Shown here in pieces: positions 8,489 to 16,863 of a DNA stretch of 64,000 nt. The notes under the pieces were generated by a model. That model was given only the letters and a program-made list of their open reading frames with translations. It ran no database searches and was not told where the DNA came from. The stretch comes from VRUE01 sp963788975 (GTDB lineage Bacteria; Actinomycetota; Thermoleophilia; Solirubrobacterales; 70-9): positions 1 to 64,000 of the forward strand of contig CAWBIJ010000003.1 of the NCBI GenBank assembly GCA_963788975.1, read 5' to 3'. A program made the position numbers and the translations under genes. Each line of letters starts with the position of its first letter. Within the stretch, counting starts at the first letter, position 1.

Positions 8489-10154
8489 CTAAAGTTTCTT
8501 TTGCGCAAGATGCCCACGTCTCCGCTTCGCGCGTGACCTGACGTCGCGACCACCCCCGCTCTTCCCCGAGCACCTCGGTGACCCGGCGAACCGAGGCGGC
8601 AGTACGCAGCTGCGGTGTGGCCAGCAACCCCAGCCGGGTCCGGCGAAGCAACACGTCGGCGACGCTGCGCGCCTGCTCGCGCCGGGCGGCGATCGCGACC
8701 TCGGCGAGCAGGTCGGGGCGACCGGGAACAATCGGTTTCCCCAGCTTCGGATCCTTCCAGGCGAGATCGAGCACCACGCGTGCTGCGTGCCCGTAGCGAA
8801 AGGCGAGCTGGGAGACCGACTCCTCCGAGACGCCATCGGGGGCTTGCAGGTCGTCGGGGCGGGCCTGCATCCCGAGCGGAATCTCGGCGGTGCGGCAGGG
8901 TGCCTCGCGGCCCTCGCGCTCAACCAGACGGTCGACGGTCTGCTTCGCCATCCTTCGCCAAGTGGTCAGCTTGCCGCCGGTGATCGTCAGCATCCCCGAT
9001 GAGGTCTCATAGAGCTCCGCCTTGCGCGAGATGTCGACCGACTTCTTTGGGTCCCCCGTGGAGATCAGCGGGCGAACCCCAGCGTAGGCGCCGACCAGAT
9101 CGGAGTCGCTCAGCGATACGCCGAAGAAGGCGTTGACCGCATCAAGCAGGTATTGGACGTCGTAGCCACCGGGCAGGGGATGGTCGATGTCCCCGTCGAA
9201 ATCGTTGTCGGTCGTCCCGACCAAAGTTCGCCCGTACCAGGGCAGGGCGAAGATCGCCCGCCCTTCGCCGGCGGGCACAATGCAGGCGGCCCTCCCAGTG
9301 GAGAGGTCGGCGCGATCAAGCAGCACATGCGTGCCGCGGCTCGGGGAGATCCGCGGAACGTCCTCCTCCTCGACGACCTCCCGCGGCCGAATCCGATCGG
9401 CCCAGACACCGGTCGCGTTGACGACGTTGTCGGCCCCGACCTCGATCCGCTCCCCCGACTCGGCCTCGACAAAGGCGACGCCGTGGGCGCGTCCACCCTC
9501 GTGCAGCACCTCGATTACCTCGGCCCCATTCAGCATCGCCGCGCCGAAACGCTCCGCCTCGCCGAGCACGGTGAGGACGAGGCGGACGTCGTCGGTCTGG
9601 CAGTCGTAGAAGAGATAGGCGTCGCGTGGGTCGCGGGGGGCGAGCGAGGGGACCATCTCCAGGACCTCGTCGCGGGGAATCGTGCGGTGGCGGTCGGGCG
9701 ACCAGTAGTAGTCCTCGTCCTCCTCCTTGGAGGAGCGCATCTCACGGCGGCTGCGGCCGACCCGCGTCGTCGCCATCACGTCGTACATGTTGAGCCCGAC
9801 GCCGATCCGCCGGTCACGGCGCTCCTCGGCGAAGGAGGGGACCAGGAAGGGCGTGGGGTAAACCAGGTGCGGGGCCAGTTGCACCATCAGCTGGCGCTCG
9901 AGGAGCGCCTCGCGGACCAGGCCGAGGTCGAGATTCTGCAGGTAGCGGAGACCGCCGTGGACCATCTTCGAAGAGCGGCTGGAGGTACCTTCGGCATAGT
10001 CGCCCCGCTCCAGCAGCGCCACCGAGTAGCCGCGCGAGGCGGCGTCGAGCGCGACCCCGGCGCCGGTGATCCCGCCGCCGATGACGACGACCTCAAAGTG
10101 CTGGCCGGCAATTGCCTCGATTGCTGCCGCGCGAGAGAGCATCCGCAGCAACAT
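8472..10154 (-). CDS. glpD: Aerobic glycerol-3-phosphate dehydrogenase
   Basis: 560 aa, normal length for GlpD. It oxidises sn-glycerol 3-phosphate to dihydroxyacetone phosphate with FAD and passes electrons to the quinone pool at the membrane. The N-terminal FAD motif VVIGGGITGAGVALDAASRG lies at about residue 21 and is followed by the family block GTSSRSSKMVHGGLRYL. LVGTTDNDFDGD and the C-terminal ITGGKLTTWRRMA are also GlpD hallmarks, with the extra C-terminal helical domain after it. The ATG at 10154 has GGAGGG upstream; a second ATG four codons on is possible. The frame stays open further upstream, but that would overlap the divergent Rho-like gene. No glpF or glpK is next to it. Confidence 0.93.
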   Translation of the reverse strand: MLLRMLSRAAAIEAIAGQHFEVVVIGGGITGAGVALDAASRGYSVALLERGDYAEGTSSRSSKMVHGGLRYLQNLDLGLVREALLERQLMVQLAPHLVYPTPFLVPSFAEERRDRRIGVGLNMYDVMATTRVGRSRREMRSSKEEDEDYYWSPDRHRTIPRDEVLEMVPSLAPRDPRDAYLFYDCQTDDVRLVLTVLGEAERFGAAMLNGAEVIEVLHEGGRAHGVAFVEAESGERIEVGADNVVNATGVWADRIRPREVVEEEDVPRISPSRGTHVLLDRADLSTGRAACIVPAGEGRAIFALPWYGRTLVGTTDNDFDGDIDHPLPGGYDVQYLLDAVNAFFGVSLSDSDLVGAYAGVRPLISTGDPKKSVDISRKAELYETSSGMLTITGGKLTTWRRMAKQTVDRLVEREGREAPCRTAEIPLGMQARPDDLQAPDGVSEESVSQLAFRYGHAARVVLDLAWKDPKLGKPIVPGRPDLLAEVAIAARREQARSVADVLLRRTRLGLLATPQLRTAASVRRVTEVLGEERGWSRRQVTREAETWASCAKETLVLEDT

Positions 10155-10225
10155 AGCCCTCCGCGAGGAGCGGGAGTGCATGCAGCTTCGCTCCAGAGGT
10201 CCAGCGCCTCCAATAACCTGAGCGC

Positions 10226-11026
10226 ATGACCAAGACTGAGCTGGAGTCCAAGCACCTCGCCGAGCTGCACGCACTCGCCGCAGAGGCCGGCGTGCCGCGC
10301 TACCGGATGCTGCGCCGCGAGGAGCTGATCGAGAAGCTGGCCGGCGGAGCATCCGCCGAGAAGCCGAGCGAGCGTCGGGAATCGCGACCGCGGCGTGAGC
10401 GCAAGCCACGCGAGCAGAGTGAGGGATCGCGACGCCGCGAGCGGCCAGAGAGACGCGAGCGCTCCGAGCGAACGGGGCGGCGGGAGCAAGGCGAGCGGCC
10501 GAAGACAGAGGAGCCACCAGCCGAGGCGCCCGAGCCGACATACGAGAAGAGCCCGGAAGCCCCCGCCGCGGCGGAGCATCGCCCGCGCAGGCGCCGTCGC
10601 CGCTTTGGCCGCAAGCGCAAGGAGTTGCGTCTCAACGACCTCGTTAGGTCGGGCACGCCTCGCCAGACGATTGTCTACGGGGAGACGCGGGATGCGTGCA
10701 CGAAGCTGCTGCGCGAGCTCGCAACTGAACTGGCGGCCGAGTCGAACGGATCCGATCCAGTGGCGCTGTTGGTTGACCCCGGCCCCGAGGAGCTGGCCGA
10801 GTGGAGACGCGTAGCGCCGCAGGCCGAGATCGTCGCGGCCGCGCAGGCTCGCCACGCCGAGGACGCGATCGCCCAGGCCACCCGTCGCGCCGAGAGCGGC
10901 GAGAGCGTGATCGTCCTGATCGATTCCCTAACCCGCTTGGCAGAGCTCGGCGACCCCGACGACACCACCCGCCTGCTCGACACCGCCCGCGCCGTAACCG
11001 TCGTCGCTGCGCTAGAGCATCGCTGA
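10226..11026 (+). CDS. Rho-like protein without Walker A motif
   Basis: 266 aa. Residues 1-40 match the Rho N-terminal helix bundle (LESKHLAELHALAAEAG, REELIEKL). About 90 residues of arginine/glutamate-rich low complexity follow, as in actinobacterial Rho. The rest aligns with part of the Rho ATPase core: ALLVDPGPEELAEWRR corresponds to the 'D.RPEEVTD.RR' region and VIVLIDSLTRLAE to Walker B. The RNA-binding cold-shock domain is missing, and the Walker A position reads IVYGETRDACTKLLREL, without GKT/S. The protein stops just after Walker B, lacking the Q-loop and R-loop. It therefore looks like a truncated, inactive Rho paralog that might bind RNA or Rho itself. The start ATG is 71 bases from divergent glpD. 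Confidence 0.75.
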   Translation: MTKTELESKHLAELHALAAEAGVPRYRMLRREELIEKLAGGASAEKPSERRESRPRRERKPREQSEGSRRRERPERRERSERTGRREQGERPKTEEPPAEAPEPTYEKSPEAPAAAEHRPRRRRRRFGRKRKELRLNDLVRSGTPRQTIVYGETRDACTKLLRELATELAAESNGSDPVALLVDPGPEELAEWRRVAPQAEIVAAAQARHAEDAIAQATRRAESGESVIVLIDSLTRLAELGDPDDTTRLLDTARAVTVVAALEHR

Positions 11027-11040
11027 CAGGTCTCGAAGTC

Positions 11041-11472
11041 CTATTTGATCTTCAGCAAGTCGACGATGTAAAAAAGCGGCTCTCCAGCGGCCAAATATCC
11101 TGGAATGTGAAGTTCGCGCCGGCCGCCTTCCTTCATGCCTTCCAGGCCTTTCTCCCAGCCGATGAAGTAAGCCCCTCCATTGAGCGTGAAGGTCAGAGGA
11201 GCGTGCCGTTTGGTCCAGCTGGAATAGAGTTCTTTGCCCTCCTTATCGACCCCTACGTACTGAACGGTCAGCGTGTCTTCGGTTTTGGCCCCTGGGCCGG
11301 TGCCCTCCTCAAGGTCGATGATGACCAGCTTTCTGGGAGGTGGGCCGGGCGGGGGTTTGACCTCGGGCTTGGTGAGCTTCTCGGTCTCAGGTTGCCCTGA
11401 GGAGCTGCCCTCTCCGCAGGAGATGAACGCCAGGCTCACGCAAAGAACGGCGATTAGTCCAAAGATCTTCAC
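11041..11472 (-). CDS. FKBP-type peptidyl-prolyl isomerase lipoprotein
   Basis: 143 aa from a GTG start. The first 19 residues form a lipoprotein signal with lipobox LAFISC (Cys19), followed by a proline-rich linker (KPPPGPPPRKL). The FKBP fold covers residues about 50-143: DLEEGTGPGAKTEDTLTVQY, the FTLN...FIGWEKGLEGMKEGGRREL core and a short C-terminal strand LFYIVDLLKIK. It should act as a folding catalyst on the outer face of the membrane. The usual PPLAYG loop is replaced by PGYLAAGEP, so activity may differ. Convergent with the Rho-like gene, 14 bases apart. No good ribosome site is seen ahead of the GTG. Confidence 0.85.
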   Translation of the reverse strand: MKIFGLIAVLCVSLAFISCGEGSSSGQPETEKLTKPEVKPPPGPPPRKLVIIDLEEGTGPGAKTEDTLTVQYVGVDKEGKELYSSWTKRHAPLTFTLNGGAYFIGWEKGLEGMKEGGRRELHIPGYLAAGEPLFYIVDLLKIK

Positions 11473-11502
11473 GCAAGAAAGATACGCGCTCCTCGGGTAG
11501 AG

Positions 11503-11985
11503 CTAACCGCGGTACGCGATACGGCGCCAGGAGGGCTCCTTGGAGAGCTCGATCAGCTCCGGGCTGCGATCTGGTTGGACGTAGCCGAAGGTCTGGGTGC
11601 GCTCGTCGAAGACCACGTCGAGCTCCCCCTCCTTGACCCGCTGGTCCAGCCAGGCGCCGCGGAAGACGAGACGGCGGAGCCAGTGGACCAGGCTGCGGTT
11701 GGCGGGGCCGACCAGCTCCTCCCAGTTCTCGTTGATGTGCTCGCCCAGGCCCGAGGCGGGCTCGGCGATCTCGCCGCTGACCGCGAGGTCGAGCAGGTCG
11801 TCGAGCTCCTCTTGGCTAAGCCCCTGGTTGACGAAGCCGAGCTTGACCGCGGCCTGCTCCACGCGCTGGCCAAAGTCCTCCTCGTTGAAGGCGAAGCGGA
11901 GCTCGCCGTACTCGAGCACGTAGTCGGAGCCCGACTCGTAGTTGCCTCTTCGCGTCGTCTTCTTTTCCATCGAGTTGAAGCCCAT
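11503..11985 (-). CDS. Hypothetical protein, 160 aa
   Basis: A soluble, acidic protein beginning MGFNSMEKKTTRRG; the internal ATG five codons on is an alternative start. No signal peptide or membrane segment. Tryptophan-containing helical stretches (LVHWLRRLVFRGAWLDQRV) and a C-terminal FDERTQTFGYVQP suggest a small globular fold, but I recognise no family. It lies at the distal end of the minus-strand run of genes containing the B12 uptake operon, 102 bases after the preceding gene, so cotranscription is possible but not shown. Confidence 0.7.
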   Translation of the reverse strand: MGFNSMEKKTTRRGNYESGSDYVLEYGELRFAFNEEDFGQRVEQAAVKLGFVNQGLSQEELDDLLDLAVSGEIAEPASGLGEHINENWEELVGPANRSLVHWLRRLVFRGAWLDQRVKEGELDVVFDERTQTFGYVQPDRSPELIELSKEPSWRRIAYRG

Positions 11986-12087
11986 CCTGTCCCGCAGCCC
12001 AGCGGAGCAGAGTCGGGATCATGCCGGTCATCGTAGCCCGGTGCCGGCGGGCTACCGGCCCTGAACGAGGGTTTGCACCCCTTGGGC

Positions 12088-12717
12088 TTACTCGAAGGCA
12101 GCGGCCTCGGCGCTGGGGACCTTGCCGCCGCTGCAGGGCCCCGGCCCATGCCCGGGCCGAGGCAGGATCTGGAAGTTGGTGACGGCGTGGAAGGGCGTGG
12201 TCGAGCCGTCGTTCTGGGCGAGGTTGATGACGAGGCGGTAGAAGCCGGGGCGCAGGTCCCGGTAGTAGATCTGCGGCAGCGTCGCCGGCGAGTAGCTGCC
12301 ATCGGAGCCGATCCGCTCAGCCAGCACGCCGTTGGGACCGGAGTACTCCGGGAAGTCGAACGAGGCGCCGACCAGGCGGCCGCGCCCGAGCGGGCTCTCG
12401 ATCGCGCGCTTGAGCTTGGCCGGGTCGACGCAGTCCGGCACGCGGTTGAGGCCGAAGCGGATGTGGCCCTCCCCCAGCTGGGGTTCGCCGCCGAAGTGTC
12501 GCGGCGAGAGCTGGAAGTTGTGGACATTCACCTTGACCACGACCGCGTGGCTGCGCTGGCGGGCCCCGTTGCGTGGCGAGACGATCTCGATACTGGGCTC
12601 TCCGGGAGCGGGCTCGGCCTTTGCCGGCGGGGAGTCGCCCCCGTCGAGGACGAGGAAGAGGACCAGGGCGATCGCCACACCAGCGAGAGCGACGATGACT
12701 GCGACTCCGCTTCGCAT
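12088..12717 (-). CDS. Membrane-anchored extracytoplasmic protein, unknown function
   Basis: 209 aa starting MRSGVAVIVALAGVAIALVL, one N-terminal membrane segment, then a short linker and a probable beta-sandwich domain (SIEIVSPRNGARQRSHAVVV, DLRPGFYRLVINLAQNDG, NFQILPRPG). Two cysteines lie in the exported part. The layout resembles exported immunoglobulin-like domains. It begins 16 bases after the nitroreductase stop and seems translationally coupled to it, making it the probable last gene of the riboswitch-controlled B12 operon. A GTG four codons upstream is an alternative start. No family I can name with confidence. Confidence 0.75.
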   Translation of the reverse strand: MRSGVAVIVALAGVAIALVLFLVLDGGDSPPAKAEPAPGEPSIEIVSPRNGARQRSHAVVVKVNVHNFQLSPRHFGGEPQLGEGHIRFGLNRVPDCVDPAKLKRAIESPLGRGRLVGASFDFPEYSGPNGVLAERIGSDGSYSPATLPQIYYRDLRPGFYRLVINLAQNDGSTTPFHAVTNFQILPRPGHGPGPCSGGKVPSAEAAAFE

Positions 12718-12733
12718 CCGCGCGAACACTACG

Positions 12734-13243
12734 TCAGGGAAGGAAGATGGCCGCCTGCTCGAGCGGGGGCCGGATGGGAGGCTCCTTCTCTTGCCGCCTC
12801 GGACCCAGGTGGAGGAGGGCAACGAAGCGCTCGTCGCCAGGCAGGCCGACCGCCTCCCTGCCCGCCTCGCCGCGCAACAACTCCGGGGTGCGCCAGTAGC
12901 CGGCGAGGCCGCGGGCATGCGCGGCGAGCAGGACGATGTAGGAGGCGACGGCGGTCGCGTGCAGGTCCTCCTCGTCCTGGACCGGATCGCCGTCGAGCCG
13001 GCAGGAGACGACGACCAGGGTCGGGGCTCGGTCGAGCTTCGCTGCGCCCTCGGGCCCTGCGGCCTGCTTCAGTCGCTCGAGCGCTTCCGAGCCTACGATC
13101 CGGAAGCGCCAAGGGGCGGTCAGGTGGTGGTTGGGAGCCCAACGGGCCAGGTCGAGCAACTCGAGTAGCTCCTCGCGCCCGAGCGGCTCCGGGCCGAAGG
13201 CCTTGTGGGTGCGGCGGGTGCGGATCGCGGTCTCGACGTCCAT
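12734..13243 (-). CDS. Nitroreductase-family flavoprotein
   Basis: 169 aa. The N-terminal FMN-binding signature is clear (AIRTRRTHKAFGPEPL, then ARWAPNHHLTAPWRFRIVG), with the C-terminal GLPGDERFVALLHLG strand. These enzymes reduce substrates with NAD(P)H using FMN. It lies 20 bases downstream of the S-component gene of the B12 uptake operon. The B12-ring enzyme BluB belongs to the same superfamily, but this sequence looks like the generic YdjA/NfnB group rather than BluB. A role in reducing imported corrinoids is therefore only an inference from context. A GTG at 13265-13267, overlapping the upstream stop, is an alternative start. Confidence 0.85.
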   Translation of the reverse strand: MDVETAIRTRRTHKAFGPEPLGREELLELLDLARWAPNHHLTAPWRFRIVGSEALERLKQAAGPEGAAKLDRAPTLVVVSCRLDGDPVQDEEDLHATAVASYIVLLAAHARGLAGYWRTPELLRGEAGREAVGLPGDERFVALLHLGPRRQEKEPPIRPPLEQAAIFLP

Positions 13244-13263
13244 CGCTGGCGTCCGGTCGTGGC

Positions 13264-15160
13264 TCACCAGCCGTTGCGGCGACCGAGCCACCAGGGGACC
13301 CCGATGGCGAGGCCAGCGGTTGCGAGGCCGATGCCGACCGGAGGCAGCGGCGAGGGTCCCTTGTCGTCCTCACTCGCAGTCTGCTCGGGGACGGGCGTGG
13401 TCGGGAGCGCGCCCGGACCCTCGAGCTCCGGACTCCCGGCAGAGGGAGGCACGGCGGGCACGCTGGGCGTCGCAGGAGCGGAAGGTGTGGAGCTGCTGGG
13501 AGGAGCCGCGCCTACTCCGCCACTGCCGGTGGCCGGAGGCGCAGTGGGCGACGCGGCCGAAGGAGAGGCAGGCGGCGTGACCGTCCCTGGCACAGGGCTG
13601 CCGCCACCGACTCCGGTCAACGGTTTGGGAGCTCGCGGAGGAGCGGGGATCGGGAACGACTTGCCGGCGATAGCGGCGAGTACCTGGCCGGTCACCCAGA
13701 CCGGCGTCTGGTCGCTGGAGGACGAGTAGCGGTAGTGGCCGTCGGCGGCCTGCCGCGCCGTTAGGTAGTCGAGGGCGATGCCGGGATCGGCGCCGACGGC
13801 GAGCATCCCCTGCACCGCCCACGCAGTCGACTGCGAGTTGACCGCCCCCGAGGAGCCGGTGACGAAGCCGCCGTTGGTGCGCTGGTGTTTGCGCAGGTAG
13901 CCGAGGCCGTGTTTGGAAATCTCAGCACCCGGCATCGCCTGCATCACCGCTCCGGTCCCGTCGGCCGTACTGAACGAGTTCGGCACGTCGCCCCAGCCGC
14001 CGTCCCCGTTCTGCACTTTTCCGAGCCAGGAGAGCGCGCGGTCGACCCCCCCGCTTGCACCGGCAGTGCGCAGGGCGATCACCGCGAATGCGGTGGAGCC
14101 CGGCCAGCCGACCCAAGAACCCGTTATCGGCCTGTTTGCCGCGGAGCGTGGCGACGAGGTCGACGCCGCCAAAGGAGCTGGGGTCAATGCCCGAGGCCTC
14201 GAGGGCGAGGATCGTCCGTGCGTAGTCGCCGGCGCTGCCCAGTTCGTCGACGTTGGCGCGCAGAAAGTCGATTGGGGTGCGCCCGAGGCGGGCGACGTCG
14301 AGTGGGTTGCGGTCGGCCGCGGCAAGGCCAAGCGCCACCCAAGCCGTGGTCGAGACACTGGATTCGTCTTCGAGCGAGGGGCCGAAGCCGCCGTCGGCGT
14401 TCTGCACCGAGGTCAGCCATTTGACGGCGCTGCCGGTGTCGGCGCTGGCCGGCGCGGGAGCAATCGCAGCCAGGGCAAGGACAGCGATAACCACCGTGGC
14501 GACGCCGCCACGGAGGCGCGGTCCCCATCCGCTGGAGCGACCGGTCTCCCCGCTCCCCCTCCCCCACTCGAAGCGCTCGCGGAAGCGAACCAGCATCCGG
14601 ATCATCGCCGGCCCCGCGATCAGGGCGAAGGCGACATTGCCGATCGCGTGGGCGGCATCGAAGGGCACCGCGCGGGACTGGAACGCGAGGAAGCGCTCCA
14701 GCGAGAGATCGCCACCGTAGGTCGCCATCAGAGAGAAGTTCAGCAGAGCGCCGTAAGCGATGCCGGCTGCACCACAGACGGCGGCCAGCGTGAGGCGCCC
14801 GATGTTGCGACCGCCCACCGCCGCGAGGCCGGCCCCCAACACCCCGCAAAGCCCCCAGCCGGCCATCTGCCACGGGGTCCAGGGGCCCTGGCCGAACCAG
14901 AAGTTGGAAACCAGCGCCGCAAGCGCGCCGACGGCGAAGCCGGGCGCGGCGCCAAGGGCAAAACCGGCGAAGATGACGATGTCGGTGGTTGGCTTGACGT
15001 TCGGGAAGGCCGCAAAGGCGATGCGCCCGGCGATCGCCAGCGCCGCCAGCGCCGCGACCAGAGCCACGACCTGGGATGGCGGGCGCGAGCGCTCGTACCA
15101 GGCGAAGCCGCCGAGCAGGACGGCGCCGAGGATGAGGAAGCTCGCAGCCTCCCAGGACAT
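13264..15160 (-). pseudogene. ECF S component fused to an alpha/alpha-toroid domain (one frameshift)
   Basis: Removing one base near 14118 gives a single 631-residue protein. Residues about 1-185 are an ECF transporter substrate-binding subunit with 5-6 membrane segments; the stretches KPTTDIVIFAGFALGAAPGF and GPWTPWQMAGWGLCGVLGA are typical. After a further hydrophobic segment (ending APASADTG) come terpenoid-cyclase/prenyltransferase-type repeats (WLTSVQNADGGFG, WLGKVQNGDGGWG, YLRKHQRTNGGFV, YLTARQAADGHYR), then a proline/serine linker and a last membrane anchor (GIGLATAGLAIGVPWWLG). The shift occurs where QADNG should continue as SWVGWPGSTAF. The start overlaps the EcfA stop by one base. 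The same alpha/alpha barrel fold forms the N-terminal half of animal intrinsic factor and transcobalamin. Confidence 0.8.
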
Positions 15161-16863
15161 CAGCCCTGCTCCTCCTCTCCGAGCAGGACGGCGGCACCCT
15201 GCTCGGGGCTGATCACGCCTGGAAGGTCGAGGACGCGCGCGACCTCGGTGGCGAAGTACCAGCCGCCGGAGAGGACTTCGCGCGCCGACCCGTCAGCGAT
15301 CACGACGCCGTCACCAAGCAGAACGACGCGCTCGGCGAAGACTGCGGCGAACTCGATGTCGTGGGTGGCGACGACCACGCAGGCCCCCTGGCTCGCAAGC
15401 CCATTGACCATCTCAGCCAGTCGGGTCTTATGCGCCCGGTCCATGCCGCGAGTTGGCTCGTCCAAGGCGACGAGACCAGGCAGCTCGCCCCCTTTCATAC
15501 GACCCGCCAGTGTGATTGCCAGCGCCAGCCTCTGACGCTCGCCGCCTGACAAGTCCCGCGGGTCCGAGTCGACAGCATGCTCCAGTCCGACCATCCGCAG
15601 GGCCGCCATGCCTTCAGTGCCTGCCAGCTCATCCCCCACCCGCTCTCGGACCAGGTAGTCGCCGGGGTTCTGCGTCAGCAACGCAATCCCGCAAGGTACC
15701 TCGACCTTGCCCCTCACCGGCCCTATAAGGCCTGCAATCACTCGCAGCAAGGTGCTCTTCCCGGCACCGTTGCGTCCCATCAGGGCGACGCGCTCTCCGC
15801 GCTCGACTCGGAGATCGATTCCCTTCAGCACATCGCGCACCTCGCCGCCAGTAGCTAGCTCTACCCAGAGATCTCGAATCTCGACCGCTGTCGAAGGGGA
15901 GCCGGACTTCCCCGGAACAGCTTGTACTTTTTCGGCCGCGGCCCCGACGGCAGTCTCTCCCGCCCCATCGAAAAAGTTGAGTGCAGGGGTAGTCCGGCTC
16001 CCCTCCCCCACCTGCTGCCTGGAATTGAGAATCTGACGCCCATCGCGGACACCGATTGGGAGTGGATCGATGCCGGCTAGGGAGAAAAGGCGGGCAGCGG
16101 GGGTCTCGAGCGCTGAATCGGCATCTTGGGCCCAGGCGAGGAAGTCGCGCGGTGAACCGTCGAAGGAGATAGTCCCCGTGTCCATTGCGATCACTCGGTC
16201 GGCGGCCGCTAGACAGCGCTCCAAGCGATGCTCAGCAAGAAGAATCGTTACCCCCCACTCCTCGTTGAGGCGACGGAGGAGCCAGATGAGCTCGTCGCCG
16301 GCGACCGGGTCGAGTTGGGATGTGGGCTCGTCTAGAAGGACTAGCTGCGGCCTGGTCACTAGAGCGGCAGCCAGCGCCACTCGTTGAAGCTCCCCGCCGG
16401 AGAGGGTGTCAACAGTGCGAGTCAGGAGATGCGGGATGGCGAGGGCGAGGGCGACCTCCTCTACTGCCCGCGCACGGGAGGCGGGTGGGTCGCCACGCAT
16501 CTCCAGTGGAAGCTCGATCTCAGCGGCGACAGTGGTCGAGACGACCTGGGTCTCGGGGTCCTGGGCCACGTAGCCGACCACGGCGGCGAGCTTGCCGGGG
16601 CCTGCCTCGAGCGCATCGATGCCGGCGACCTCGATGCGACCCGATATCTCGCCCCCGTGGAAGTGCGGGACCAAGCCACAGGCGGCGCGTAGGAGGCTCG
16701 ACTTGCCGCTGGCCGAACGGCCGGCGAGGAGGGCGAACTGGCCCGGCTCCAGCTGCAGGGAGACGTCGCTCAGCGCCGCGCGTTCGGCGTGGGGGTAGGA
16801 GTAGGTGAGCCTCTCGATCGAGAGCGCGGGGGTGATCCGGGCGGGGGTCGCGAGTTCAGGCAT
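15160..16863 (-). CDS. Energy-coupling factor ATPase, two ABC domains in one chain
   Basis: 567 aa containing two complete ABC ATPases, equivalent to EcfA and EcfA' of group II/III importers. Domain 1 (about residues 14-255) has Walker A GRSASGKSSLL, Q-loop AQDPETQVV, signature LSGGELQR and Walker B LVLLDEPTSQLD. Domain 2 (about 325-550) has GRNGAGKSTLL, TQNPGDYLV, LSGGERQR and LVALDEPTRGMD. A linker of about 70 residues joins them. It drives uptake through the EcfT/S membrane pair. It overlaps EcfT by 8 bases upstream and the S component by one base downstream, so the three products should be made in fixed proportion. Confidence 0.93.
   Translation of the reverse strand: MPELATPARITPALSIERLTYSYPHAERAALSDVSLQLEPGQFALLAGRSASGKSSLLRAACGLVPHFHGGEISGRIEVAGIDALEAGPGKLAAVVGYVAQDPETQVVSTTVAAEIELPLEMRGDPPASRARAVEEVALALAIPHLLTRTVDTLSGGELQRVALAAALVTRPQLVLLDEPTSQLDPVAGDELIWLLRRLNEEWGVTILLAEHRLERCLAAADRVIAMDTGTISFDGSPRDFLAWAQDADSALETPAARLFSLAGIDPLPIGVRDGRQILNSRQQVGEGSRTTPALNFFDGAGETAVGAAAEKVQAVPGKSGSPSTAVEIRDLWVELATGGEVRDVLKGIDLRVERGERVALMGRNGAGKSTLLRVIAGLIGPVRGKVEVPCGIALLTQNPGDYLVRERVGDELAGTEGMAALRMVGLEHAVDSDPRDLSGGERQRLALAITLAGRMKGGELPGLVALDEPTRGMDRAHKTRLAEMVNGLASQGACVVVATHDIEFAAVFAERVVLLGDGVVIADGSAREVLSGGWYFATEVARVLDLPGVISPEQGAAVLLGEEEQG

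Noticed and set aside
12734..13243. Possible BluB (lower-ligand synthase)
   Set aside because: Sequence follows the generic nitroreductase pattern (ARWAPNHHLTAPWRF) and is shorter than BluB; kept as nitroreductase family.
12073..13764. 563-codon open frame on the plus strand over the nitroreductase and toroid genes
   Set aside because: Low-complexity Arg/Gly-rich product without homology; the minus-strand genes are well supported.
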